Shown: positions 8,849-15,853 of the stretch, one piece after another
Layout: the number at the start of each line of letters is the position of its first letter
Position numbering within the stretch: position 1 is the first letter of the stretch
Assembly: GCF_001542415.1 (NCBI RefSeq)
Contig: NZ_LNCU01000022.1
Span: forward strand, 100,967 to 140,468
Origin: Bradyrhizobium macuxiense
GTDB lineage: Bacteria; Pseudomonadota; Alphaproteobacteria; Rhizobiales; Xanthobacteraceae
DNA: 39,502 nt
Reading direction: 5' to 3'
Translations under genes and position numbers: made by a program
Notes under the pieces: generated by a model
Told to the model about the DNA's origin: nothing
The model's input: only the letters and a program-made list of their open reading frames with translations
Database searches by the model: none

Positions 8849-8970
8849 GCGCCAGTCGCGCCAGTGCCAGTCCCTTTTAATAAAGGGACTGGCGCAACTG
8901 GCGCACTGGCGCAGGCAGCGGCTCTTTACGGCCATCGGGTGCGCCAGTCGTGCGCCAGTTCGGCGCCAGT
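8849..8970. repeat. Octamer array GCGCCAGT/ACTGGCGC, candidate iteron origin
   Basis: Eight exact copies of GCGCCAGT or its complement lie in 122 bases. Direct copies start at 8849, 8858, 8941, 8952 and 8963. Inverted copies start at 8888, 8897 and 8905. Steps within groups are 8-9 or 11 bases, the latter one helical turn. The array flanks a perfect palindrome with an AT-rich centre (8867-8892). It occupies the only sizeable non-coding gap between the ATPase gene (stop at 8985) and the next gene (start at 8828). Multiple short binding sites, an AT-rich centre and adjacent helicase and primase genes are the usual parts of an iteron-type origin. The repeats are seen directly; the origin role is inferred. 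Confidence 0.72.
8867..8892. repeat. Perfect 26-bp palindrome inside the octamer array
   Basis: CCAGTCCCTTT and AAAGGGACTGG form 11-base arms around a TAAT centre. The middle TTTTAATAAA is strikingly AT-rich in a GC-rich neighbourhood and would melt or extrude easily. Each arm's outer end merges into a CCAGT or ACTGG repeat half. It could be the strand-opening site or a dimer binding site for the element's replication or regulatory protein. No T-run follows on either side, so it is not a standard terminator. Confidence 0.7.
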
Positions 8971-8984
8971 TGCGAAACGGACGG

Positions 8985-10274
8985 CTATTCGTCATCGGGA
9001 TCGTCGCTCGCCGGTCCTGCGGACGGATCGGGCCTTTTGAAGCGGCCAGGGATAATGAAGCTGCGGTCCTTGCGGTCTTCGTCCTTGCGCTGCTCGACCT
9101 CCAGTACCTTATTTTCCAGCCATTTCTTGATGATCGCTTGGAGCGACACGAGGTCTTTAGCGTCCGTGTCCCCGTCGTGCGTGACCTTCAATCCGAGTTG
9201 CTTTGCAAGCGCATAGCCGAACCAGTTCGGCGAGCGCCGATCGGCGCGATATGCGCCAGTCCGCGCCAGTGTCCGCGCCAGTTCCATGTCGGCGGTGGTG
9301 ACGTATTTGAAGGGGTCCGGCGGGGCCCACGGACTGGCGCACGCGACAAGGTCGCCGTTGAGCAGATCTTCAACCACGAGCCGCATCCAAGTCGCCTTGC
9401 CGAGCGGTCCCATATTGGCCTTGCCGTTGCTGATCCGGATGTGCAGGCGGCGCTCGTCCCCGGATATCCCGAGCTTCGCGGCCTCGTCTGGCGTCATGAA
9501 GTTGAGCACCCGGGCGGACCGTACCGCCCAGAGCACTGAGGATGCGCCGCGCATGTCCTCAACGGTGGTTTCGGACTGGCCAGGCTTTGGCTTCCCGGGA
9601 TGATGAAACAGCTCGCCCGCCGAGTTGGTCCGACCGGCAATCGAGCCGAAGCCCTCCTTGATCACCATGTCCATGTGCTCATTGAAGCTCTCGCCGACGC
9701 TGTGGAACGAGATCAGCGGATCAACCATGAACACGTCGATGCTGTTCTGGCGGATGAAGTTCTCCATGTATTTGACGACGCCGTGATCGATCACCGGCAT
9801 GCCAAGGATCAGCTTGGCGATCCGCAGCGGGCTATTGCGGACAGACTGGACATAGAGACGACCGCCTAAGTCCGCTTGCGCGATCTGGTAATGCTGGCAA
9901 GTCGCGGCGAGGCGCCGATCGAGTTCGTCCTGATCTTCTTCACCATTGCAGAACCAAACCCGCAGCTTTCCCGCCGGGAGGGCCTGCTTGGTTGCGAGGT
10001 CGAAGCCGACCGCCATGCTCACGGCCTCGTAGACCGCGCGCGTGGTTTTGGCGCGACCGCCCGCACCGATCGTGGCGCCGATGGTACCGCGAATGTAGTG
10101 CCCCTCGTACAAGCTCTGCCGTTTCGGAATGGTCGCCGGATCGCGCCACCACGGGACCGGCGGCTCGCGGTTTTGCACTTTCGTGGGATCGCCGCCGCCA
10201 TTCGCACCAGCCTTGGAGTGCTTAAAGCGGGTGAATTGGACCTTGGCCGCGAGGTGTTCTTCCGGCCCTTTCAT
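8985..10274 (-). CDS. RepA-like AAA ATPase/replicative helicase (AAA_25 type)
   Basis: The ATG at 10274 overlaps the primase stop as ATGA, so the two genes are translationally coupled; this start gives 429 residues. The P-loop region reads GATIGAGGRAKTTRA (about 63-77), with Ala where most Walker A motifs have the second Gly but the Lys-Thr retained. Walker B lies in IDVFMVDPLISF. Sensor-like LFHHPGKPKPG and VEDMRGASSVLWAVRSARVL follow, as in RepA/RSF1010-type hexameric helicases and mobile-element AAA_25 proteins. The C-terminal quarter is a basic, winged-helix-like region (about 320-400). It would unwind the origin for the adjacent primase. Four more GCGCCAGT-type octamers lie inside its 3' half. 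Confidence 0.8.
   Translation of the reverse strand: MKGPEEHLAAKVQFTRFKHSKAGANGGGDPTKVQNREPPVPWWRDPATIPKRQSLYEGHYIRGTIGATIGAGGRAKTTRAVYEAVSMAVGFDLATKQALPAGKLRVWFCNGEEDQDELDRRLAATCQHYQIAQADLGGRLYVQSVRNSPLRIAKLILGMPVIDHGVVKYMENFIRQNSIDVFMVDPLISFHSVGESFNEHMDMVIKEGFGSIAGRTNSAGELFHHPGKPKPGQSETTVEDMRGASSVLWAVRSARVLNFMTPDEAAKLGISGDERRLHIRISNGKANMGPLGKATWMRLVVEDLLNGDLVACASPWAPPDPFKYVTTADMELARTLARTGAYRADRRSPNWFGYALAKQLGLKVTHDGDTDAKDLVSLQAIIKKWLENKVLEVEQRKDEDRKDRSFIIPGRFKRPDPSAGPASDDPDDE
9253..9340. repeat. Four further octamers inside the ATPase gene
   Basis: GCGCCAGT occurs at 9253-9260, 9263-9270 and 9275-9282, with 10- and 12-base steps. An inverted ACTGGCGC lies at 9333-9340. They fall in coding sequence (ARTLARTGA and nearby), so codon use may explain part of the pattern. 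However, the same octamer is dense in the non-coding array 280 bases away. They could be extra binding sites that extend the candidate origin or autoregulate the operon. Confidence 0.5.
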
Positions 10275-11158
10275 GGCGCGACCTCGCGCATCGCGTCGTC
10301 GAAATCGTCGCCAGTCAGCGGGTCGGCGAGGATCACCTCGCGCCCGGCATCGATCCATCGGTCAGCGCAATCCTGCGCCGCCTCGGCGTTGGCGCCGTCG
10401 TCGTTCCGCTCGCCAAGGATCGTGAGGCTCTCGATGCTGGGCAGCACTGGAAATGCACGAATGCCGCCCTTGCTACCGGCGGCCCAAACAGGCCGAAGCC
10501 CTCGGATGTATGCGGCAAGGCACGTCTCGAAGCCCTCGCCGATGATAAGGCCGGTGGTGACGTCCTCGTCGGCGCTGATCTTGATCGCCGCGCCAGCGGC
10601 GGGGCCGAGCTTCTTGCGCGTGATCTTGCTCCCATCCCCGGCCAGGAACGTCCGCTCGATGGCCTGCGGCTGATCCGTGTGGATATTGCGCAGCAACGTC
10701 ACCATGCCGGGAGCGCGCTGGCCGACGAGGGACAGCGCCGGATGGAAGCGAACGACCGTGCCGCAAATCTCAGCGGGCAGGATCAGGTGGCTTCGCCGGG
10801 ACGGAAAATAACGCCGATCGATCATCGTGCCGCGCGGGTCATCACTCTTTTGCCAAATGGCGAAAGCCCACTCCTGCATTGCGTGCTGATCGCTATCGTC
10901 GGTGGACGAAGGGCGCGGCGCGCTGGTGCGCTCGGCGGCGCCACGACTGCCGCCGTGCCACTCGCAATGATGGCAGTAGAAAACAAAGCCGTCGGCGTCG
11001 GACTTCACCGAAAGACACTTCTCGGACTTCTTCTTGCGCTGATCGCTGCAACACGGGCAGCGGAACACTCGCGAGCCGAAGAACTGGCCGGGATGAGCGC
11101 CAACGCGCGCCAGCATGGCGAGAACTGTTTCGACTTGCGACGCAAACTGGTCGGGCAT
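10271..11158 (-). CDS. Primase-like protein with CHC2-type zinc finger and Toprim domain
   Basis: The ATG at 11158 has GAGGGC about 7 bases upstream and gives 295 residues. An N-terminal zinc-binding module is seen in FRCPCCSDQ and FYCHHC (about residues 32-64), arranged like the DnaG/P4-primase zinc finger. The Toprim core is LIIGEGFETCLAAYIRG (near 205), with the catalytic Glu in GEG, followed by SLTILGERNDDGAN in place of the usual acidic D-x-D strand. This combination is found in phage and island primases (DUF7146/Toprim_3-like). It would lay primers for the element's replication. It is coupled to the RepA-like ATPase through an ATGA overlap and follows the AlpA-like gene after a 65-base gap containing a strong hairpin. 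Confidence 0.8.
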   Translation of the reverse strand: MPDQFASQVETVLAMLARVGAHPGQFFGSRVFRCPCCSDQRKKKSEKCLSVKSDADGFVFYCHHCEWHGGSRGAAERTSAPRPSSTDDSDQHAMQEWAFAIWQKSDDPRGTMIDRRYFPSRRSHLILPAEICGTVVRFHPALSLVGQRAPGMVTLLRNIHTDQPQAIERTFLAGDGSKITRKKLGPAAGAAIKISADEDVTTGLIIGEGFETCLAAYIRGLRPVWAAGSKGGIRAFPVLPSIESLTILGERNDDGANAEAAQDCADRWIDAGREVILADPLTGDDFDDAMREVAP

Positions 11159-11190
11159 ATTTTGCCCTCGGACTATTGTTGAAACTGTTT

Positions 11191-11219
11191 CGGCCCGGCG
11201 CAAGCCGGGCCGTTTTCTT
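11191..11219 (+). terminator. Strong hairpin with T-run, rightward
   Basis: A perfect 9-bp stem CGGCCCGGC (11191-11199) / GCCGGGCCG (11204-11212) with a GCAA loop is followed by TTTTCTTG. It is a textbook intrinsic terminator for rightward transcription, yet every gene nearby reads leftward. In the leftward direction it lacks the T-run and sits between the alpA-like stop and the primase ribosome site. Confidence 0.7.
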
Positions 11220-11223
11220 GTCG

Positions 11224-11439
11224 TTAGGAATTTGCCTTCTCGCGTGCCTCGGCCCAATCGGCGGCCGCCTTCAAAGAAATCCGGACGGCTCGGCCGATGC
11301 GCATCTCTCGCGGGCCCAAGCCAGCATCGCGCATCTTGAAGTAAAAGCGCTCTGAGATGTCGTGCGCTTCACAGAACTTCGGGATTGTGTAGGCCGCTAG
11401 AGGCGTCGCCGGTGCGGGCGCCTTTTCGCTGGCGGGCAT
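11224..11439 (-). CDS. AlpA/excisionase-like helix-turn-helix protein
   Basis: The ATG at 11439 is well supported by GGAGGA eight bases upstream and gives 71 residues; an open frame continues 34 codons further but is not needed. After a Pro/Ala-rich N-terminus, AYTIPKFCEAHDISERFYFK is the helix-turn-helix, followed by GLGPREMRIGRAVRISLKAA, the beta-wing and helix of MerR-like excisionases and AlpA. Such proteins bind DNA as recombination directionality factors or as activators of integrase and replication genes in P4-like satellites and islands. It lies between the integrase and the primase, the usual place for a switch gene. The interval 11440-11622 contains its leader and no other gene. Confidence 0.75.
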   Translation of the reverse strand: MPASEKAPAPATPLAAYTIPKFCEAHDISERFYFKMRDAGLGPREMRIGRAVRISLKAAADWAEAREKANS

Positions 11440-11622
11440 AGCTATGATCCTCCATGCAATGCGAAGCAGGAAGGGAATTTTCGCACGCTTGCTCAGGCTG
11501 TCAACGTAAACCGCACGCGCGTTCAAAACTGAAGAACACAACGGCGTATCACCGTGGATGACGGCAAACGCTGGCGGCTAGGAACGAATAGATGCGAAGA
11601 ATGAAATATTTTCGGCGCGGAC

Positions 11623-12900
11623 CTACTGGGCTCCGATGGCGATGACATTGTCGGAAGGCGGGGCCGCATCGTGATGCAGTAGCGCCCGGCGCGAGACCGC
11701 ATCGCTGTGCTCGGTGATATATTTGCTGTAAGTCCGCTCGATCTCGGCGACCGACGTGTTATGCGTCGCGGCGACGACGCGGACAGGAACGTTTTTCAGC
11801 AGTTGCCGCACGATGCTGCTGTGCCTCAACGCGTAGACGGTCACCTCAAGAGGATCGAGGCCGATGGCCTTGACGACCTCGCGGATATCATCGCGATAAT
11901 CGCTGCTGGCGTCCTTTCCACCATCGCGCCCCCAAGGTTGGCCGTCGCTCTGCACCAGCAGCGGCGCGTTCGGCGAGCGGCCGACGGCCGCCCGCGACAG
12001 CTTCGCGGCCAATGCGGGCGTGACCGGCACCGAGTATCGTTCGACTTTCTTGCGGATGCGGTTACGCCCGCCGCCTTTGCCGGATTTGACCATCATCAGC
12101 TTCGGCTCGGTCTTGTGAGCGATCAGGTCCCGGATAGTGAGCCGCGCGGCCTGCGACGGGCGCGTGCCCGTCACGGCCAGCGTATCGACGAACAGGCCGA
12201 GGTTCTCGTCGCGGTCATAGGCGGTCGCGACAAACTTGCTGACCAGATCATCGGCAAGGATGACATTGTTCGGCTCGCTGGCGTCCGGCAGCATCTGCAA
12301 GCCGGTCTGCCATGCGTGCTTGTTTTTAATGCGCTGATCCTGCGAGGCCGCGAGGTTGAGCGCGGCGATGATGTTCTTGCAATGGCGGTTGACGCTGGCC
12401 GGGACCATCTTCGCCAGCAGGCCATCGCGCCATTTGCGCAGTTCCTGCGCGTCGAGCAGCGGCACCGGCTTGGACAGCAGTGCGGCGGTCAGATGCTTGC
12501 GCGGCCAGCGCCCGTTGTAGCCATTGGCGCCACGCGCTTTCAGGTCGTCCTCGTAGCGCGTCAGCGCCACGTCGAGGGTCAACGGCTTATTGCCTTGCTC
12601 CTCTGCGGCATCATCGTCGCCACCGCCGCGCACCAGCTTGCGGGCTGCGGTGATCGCTTGCGAGTAGTCGAGGATGATCTTGCCGTCGGCCTTCTCGTAG
12701 TCGTCAGCAGTGCCGAATTTTTTCAGCCACTCGCCGCCGTGGCCGTCGCTCGCGCGGATCGACCATGTGCCGGTGCCGTCGTTGCGCCGATAGCCGAGCG
12801 ACAGGCCAGGACCTAATCGTTGCCAGTGCGGGCGCTTCTGGATCGGCAATTTGAGGCGGGCGGTGGGCGTTTCGAGCGATGAATTGCGGGGCTTCGGCAT
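11623..12900 (-). CDS. int: Tyrosine recombinase (integrase)
   Basis: A 425-residue phage-type integrase. The N-terminal part has the arm-binding-like and SAM-like core-binding domains (about 40-185). The catalytic domain shows Arg247 (TGTRPSQ), Lys272/275 (VKSGKGG), Arg359 in YALRHSSIVR, His380 (ATHNTS) and the nucleophile Tyr391 (RTYSKYI). The first His of the H-x-x-R box is replaced by Tyr356; many active members tolerate this. Reading leftward from the right end of the element, it would integrate and excise it at an attachment site between 12900 and the host repeat at 13051. The start ATG at 12900 has only a weak ribosome site. Confidence 0.92.
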   Translation of the reverse strand: MPKPRNSSLETPTARLKLPIQKRPHWQRLGPGLSLGYRRNDGTGTWSIRASDGHGGEWLKKFGTADDYEKADGKIILDYSQAITAARKLVRGGGDDDAAEEQGNKPLTLDVALTRYEDDLKARGANGYNGRWPRKHLTAALLSKPVPLLDAQELRKWRDGLLAKMVPASVNRHCKNIIAALNLAASQDQRIKNKHAWQTGLQMLPDASEPNNVILADDLVSKFVATAYDRDENLGLFVDTLAVTGTRPSQAARLTIRDLIAHKTEPKLMMVKSGKGGGRNRIRKKVERYSVPVTPALAAKLSRAAVGRSPNAPLLVQSDGQPWGRDGGKDASSDYRDDIREVVKAIGLDPLEVTVYALRHSSIVRQLLKNVPVRVVAATHNTSVAEIERTYSKYITEHSDAVSRRALLHHDAAPPSDNVIAIGAQ

Positions 12901-13050
12901 GGGCGGGCGGCTTCTAGTATCCGGAAAGTGTCAGGAAGAGCGGGATACAGAAGTGTGCGCCGAGTTACAGGGTGATGCAATATTTACTCGCGTTTACATG
13001 GACTTAGATGGGGACTAGTTGATGCATCGAGATGCATGGAGTTGCAAAAC
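12901..13050. other. Right junction region of the element, attachment site not resolved
   Basis: The 150 bases upstream of the integrase are non-coding and AT-richer than their surroundings. They must hold the integrase promoter and the right attachment site. No tRNA or tmRNA 3' end is recognisable. A short tandem GATGCAT occurs at 13021 and 13031. The matching left repeat lies outside the window, so the crossover cannot be placed. Confidence 0.45.
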
Positions 13051-13177
13051 TTTCCCCTTGTGGGAGAAGGTGGCGCGGATGCAATCCGCGCCGGATGAGG
13101 GGTCTCTATTCGAAGACAGACCCTTCACCCGTCCGCGATGCTCCGCATCGCGTCCACCCTCTCCCACAGGGGGAGAG
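13051..13177. repeat. Imperfect inverted repeat, host-type intergenic element
   Basis: The left half (13051-13103) and the reverse complement of the right half (13125-13177) match over most of their length, sharing TCCCC, TGTGGGAGA, GGTGG and a nested small hairpin (GCGGATGCAATCCGC, and GCGATGCTCCGCATCGC on the right). Such long palindromic units are scattered between genes in Bradyrhizobium-like chromosomes. It lies downstream of rnhA and marks the start of host sequence. Confidence 0.75.
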
Positions 13178-13227
13178 AGCAAGATCGTCGAAATTCCAGA
13201 TTCGTAGGATGAGGCGCCCGCCTGCCC

Positions 13228-13689
13228 CTACCCCTTCAACCGCGCCATCGCCACGCCTTCGCGGGCGAGCTGATCGGCGCGTTCGTTCTCGGCGTGGCCG
13301 GCGTGGCCCTTGATCCAGTGCCAGCGCACCTCGTGCGGCTTGAGCGCGGCGTCGAGCCGCTGCCACAGCTCGACATTCTTGACCGGCTTCTTGTCGGCGG
13401 TGCGCCAGCCGTTGCGCTTCCAGCCATGGATCCAGCCGGTGATGCCCTGGCGGACATATTGGCTGTCGGTGGTGAGGTCGACCACGCAAGGCTTCTTCAA
13501 GGCTTCGAGCGCCGAGATCGCCGCCATCAGCTCCATGCGGTTGTTGGTGGTGTGCGCTTCGCCGCCCTTCAACTCTTTCTCGTTATCGCCGAATCTCAGG
13601 ATCGCGCCCCAGCCGCCCGGTCCGGGATTTCCGGAGCAGGCACCATCGGTGAAAACAGTGACATGCGGCTTGTCGCTCACGCGGCGCAT
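13228..13689 (-). CDS. rnhA: Ribonuclease HI
   Basis: A 153-residue enzyme that cleaves the RNA strand of RNA-DNA hybrids, removing primers and R-loops. The catalytic acids are Asp15 ([17 protein letters not shown]), Glu53 (NNRMELMAA), Asp75 (TTDSQYV) and Asp139 (ERADQLA), with the flexible His129 loop in KGHAGH. The basic protrusion [20 protein letters not shown] is present. It overlaps the end of thrB. ATG 13689 gives a 13-base overlap, while GTG 13680 gives the classic GTGA 4-base overlap and starts MSDKPHV, so either start is possible. It is the last gene of a leftward ispH-thrB-rnhA operon. The mobile element lies downstream. Confidence 0.95.
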   Translation of the reverse strand: MRRVSDKPHVTVFTDGACSGNPGPGGWGAILRFGDNEKELKGGEAHTTNNRMELMAAISALEALKKPCVVDLTTDSQYVRQGITGWIHGWKRNGWRTADKKPVKNVELWQRLDAALKPHEVRWHWIKGHAGHAENERADQLAREGVAMARLKG

Positions 13690-14657
13690 CCCGTGGGCGT
13701 GATGCCGTAGTCGTTGAGACCAGCGACATTCTGCTGGAAGCGCAGCTTGCGGACATATTCCAGCGGGTCCTTCGGCTGCACCAGCGCGCCTTCGGGCACA
13801 TTCAGAAAGTCGACCAGACGCGTGAGCAGGAAGCGCATTGCAGCCCCCCGCGCGAGCAGCGGCATCGCGGCCTCCTCGGCCGCCGACAGCGGCCGTTCGC
13901 GACGGTAGGCATTGAGCAGCGCGCGCGCCTTGGTCACGTTGAAGGAATGATCCGGCTCGAAACACCAGGCGTTCAGGCAGATCGCGACGTCGTAGGCCAG
14001 GATGTCGTTGCAGGCGAACGGGAAGTCGATCAGCCCCGACAGCTTGTCGCCCAGGAAGAAGACGTTGTCGGGAAAGAGGTCGGCGTGGATGACGCCGAGC
14101 GGCAGGTCGGCCGGCCAGTTCGCTTCGAGATAATCGAGCTCCCACGCGATGAAGTCGTGCAAGCCCGGCTGCACGCTGTCCACCCGCGCGGCGGCAAGAT
14201 CGAACAGCGGCCGCCAGCCGGAGACCGACAGCGGATTCTGCCGCACCAGCCGAAAGTCGCGACCTGCAAGATGCATCTTGGCGAGCGCCTCGCCGACGCC
14301 GGCGCAATGCGCCACGTTCGGCCGCCGCGGCCACACGCCTTCGAGAAAGTTGATGATCGCCGCCGGCCGGCCGGCGAGCCGGCTATAGACCTCGCCTTTG
14401 CGATTGCGCGCCGGCTGCGGGCACGAGACGCCGCGCTCGGCGAGATGCGCCATCAGCGACAGGAAATACGGCAGGTCGCCCTCCGCCACGCGCTTTTCGT
14501 AGAGCGTGAGGATGTAGGCGCCCTGGCTCGTGTGCAGCAGGAAGTTCGAATTCTCGACGCCCTCGGCGATGCCCTTGTAGGAGAGCAGTTCGCCGATGTC
14601 GTAGCTTTTGAGGAATTCCGCGAGGTCTTCGGCGGCGACGTCGGTGTAGACCGCCAT
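13677..14657 (-). CDS. thrB: Homoserine kinase (ThrB, aminoglycoside-phosphotransferase fold)
   Basis: A 326-residue kinase phosphorylating L-homoserine to O-phosphohomoserine in threonine synthesis. It belongs to the APH-fold class of alphaproteobacteria and pseudomonads rather than the GHMP class. Landmarks are the N-terminal [32 protein letters not shown] (ATP loop), the catalytic [13 protein letters not shown] and the metal-binding [11 protein letters not shown]. The length matches the family. It starts five bases after the ispH stop and its end overlaps rnhA, so the three genes are almost certainly one transcript. Confidence 0.95.
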   Translation of the reverse strand: MAVYTDVAAEDLAEFLKSYDIGELLSYKGIAEGVENSNFLLHTSQGAYILTLYEKRVAEGDLPYFLSLMAHLAERGVSCPQPARNRKGEVYSRLAGRPAAIINFLEGVWPRRPNVAHCAGVGEALAKMHLAGRDFRLVRQNPLSVSGWRPLFDLAAARVDSVQPGLHDFIAWELDYLEANWPADLPLGVIHADLFPDNVFFLGDKLSGLIDFPFACNDILAYDVAICLNAWCFEPDHSFNVTKARALLNAYRRERPLSAAEEAAMPLLARGAAMRFLLTRLVDFLNVPEGALVQPKDPLEYVRKLRFQQNVAGLNDYGITPTGCAA

Positions 14658-14662
14658 ATGGT

Positions 14663-15637
14663 TTATTCCGCGACGGCAGCGTCAGGCCGCAGCGAACGCG
14701 GCAGCGGGAAGAACTCGTTCTCCTCCGCAGCCGAGACCGTCTCCACGTGAAGTTCGTAGCGTTCGGCGAAAGCACCCATGATCTCCTCGACGATCACCTC
14801 CGGCGCGGACGCGCCCGCGGTGATGCCGAGGCTCTTGATGCCTTCGAAGCGCTTCCAGTCGATATCGCTGGCGCGCTGGGCGAGCACGGCAATCGGGCAG
14901 CCCTCGCGCTCGGCGACCTCGCGCAGACGCTGCGAGTTCGACGAGTTCGGCGCGCCGACCACGATCAGGGCATCGACCACCGGGGCCACCTTCTTGACCG
15001 CGAGTTGGCGGTTGGTGGTGGCGTAGCAGATGTCTTCCTTGTGCGGCCCGTTGACGTTCGGGAAGCGCTCCTTGAGCAGCGCGACGATCTCGGCGGTGTC
15101 GTCGATCGACAGCGTGGTCTGGGTCACGAAGGCCATGTTGTTCGGGTCCTTCGGGGTGAAGGTCTTGGCGTCCTCGGCGGTCTCGATCAGCGTCACGGCC
15201 CCCGGCGGGAGCTGGCCCAGGGTGCCGACCACCTCGGGGTGATGCGAATGCCCGATCAGAAGGATTTCCCGGCCGCGCTTGAAATGGATCGCCGCCTCAC
15301 GGTGGACCTTGGTCACCAGCGGGCAGGTTGCGTCCAGCGAGAAGAAATTGCGGGACTTGGCCTCGGCCGGAACCGATTTGGGAACCCCGTGGGCCGAAAA
15401 CACCACCGGCGCGTTGGTATCGTCGGGGATTTCGGCCAATTCCTCGACGAAAATGGCGCCTTTGGTCTTCAGGCTGTCCACGACGTATTTGTTGTGGACG
15501 ATCTCGTGCCGGACATAGACCGGGGCACCATAGATGGTGAGCGCCCGTTCCACCGTGTCGATGGCACGGACCACCCCGGCGCAGAAACCACGCGGGGAAC
15601 AAAGCACGATTCGAAGGTCGGGTTTCTTCGCTGACAT
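14663..15637 (-). CDS. ispH: 4-hydroxy-3-methylbut-2-enyl diphosphate reductase (IspH/LytB)
   Basis: A 324-residue iron-sulfur enzyme making IPP and DMAPP from HMBPP, the last step of the MEP isoprenoid pathway. The three cluster cysteines are Cys19 (PRGFCAG), Cys105 ([11 protein letters not shown]) and Cys204 ([11 protein letters not shown]). His residues of the substrate pocket lie in HEIVHNK and [13 protein letters not shown] loop and SSNSQRL complete the active site. I chose ATG 15637 ([10 protein letters not shown]); a GTG eight codons upstream is less likely. It is the first gene of the ispH-thrB-rnhA operon and divergent from trcR, the 216-base gap carrying both promoters. Confidence 0.96.
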   Translation of the reverse strand: MSAKKPDLRIVLCSPRGFCAGVVRAIDTVERALTIYGAPVYVRHEIVHNKYVVDSLKTKGAIFVEELAEIPDDTNAPVVFSAHGVPKSVPAEAKSRNFFSLDATCPLVTKVHREAAIHFKRGREILLIGHSHHPEVVGTLGQLPPGAVTLIETAEDAKTFTPKDPNNMAFVTQTTLSIDDTAEIVALLKERFPNVNGPHKEDICYATTNRQLAVKKVAPVVDALIVVGAPNSSNSQRLREVAEREGCPIAVLAQRASDIDWKRFEGIKSLGITAGASAPEVIVEEIMGAFAERYELHVETVSAAEENEFFPLPRSLRPDAAVAE

Positions 15638-15853
15638 GGGGCTATCTCGGGACCGAATCACCCCTCGCCAGTGGGCGGGGAACGGCCTGTTCGGCTAAGG
15701 ACTTGGGACCGCTTTCGGGCGCTGTCAAGGCGATTTTACTGCCCATTGCGCCATTCCCCACTGAGGGCTTATATAGGTCCATAATTCCCGTCATCGCCGA
15801 TGACTACCAGCTTCGCCTCGACAGAGGTGGGCGAAGCACAAAGGAGATTTGCC

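Larger units (their letters stand above)
1..13050. mobile_element. Integrative element with replication module and defence cargo (left end outside window)
   Basis: A leftward block of integrase, AlpA-like regulator, primase-like protein and RepA-like ATPase, followed by an iteron-like array, occupies 8849-12900. The cargo at 252-6687 has no housekeeping character and is visibly less GC-rich than the core genes after 13,228. The right boundary must lie between the integrase start at 12900 and the host-type palindromic repeat that begins at 13051. The left boundary is not in the window. Layout (int, alpA, primase, helicase, origin-like repeats, defence cargo) is known from phage satellites and from replicating integrative islands. 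No capsid, terminase, relaxase or type IV secretion gene is visible, so how it moves is unknown. The right limit given is an inference. Confidence 0.75.

Noticed and set aside
8867..8892. Terminator interpretation of the 26-bp palindrome
   Set aside because: No T-run follows the stem on either strand, and its arms are part of the octamer array.
8849..8970. CRISPR array interpretation of the octamer repeats
   Set aside because: Repeat units are 8 bases, in both orientations, with no uniform spacers and no cas genes.
12901..13050. tRNA attachment gene next to the integrase
   Set aside because: No cloverleaf, T-loop consensus or CCA end could be found in this stretch.
13690..14334. 368-residue fused protein including RNase HI
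   Set aside because: The upstream part is an Arg/Ala-rich shadow frame of thrB; RNase HI starts at 13689 or 13680.
14030..15661. Long frames antisense to thrB and ispH and in many other genes
   Set aside because: High GC keeps alternative frames open. They are Arg/His/Ala-rich shadows of genes identified by motif.
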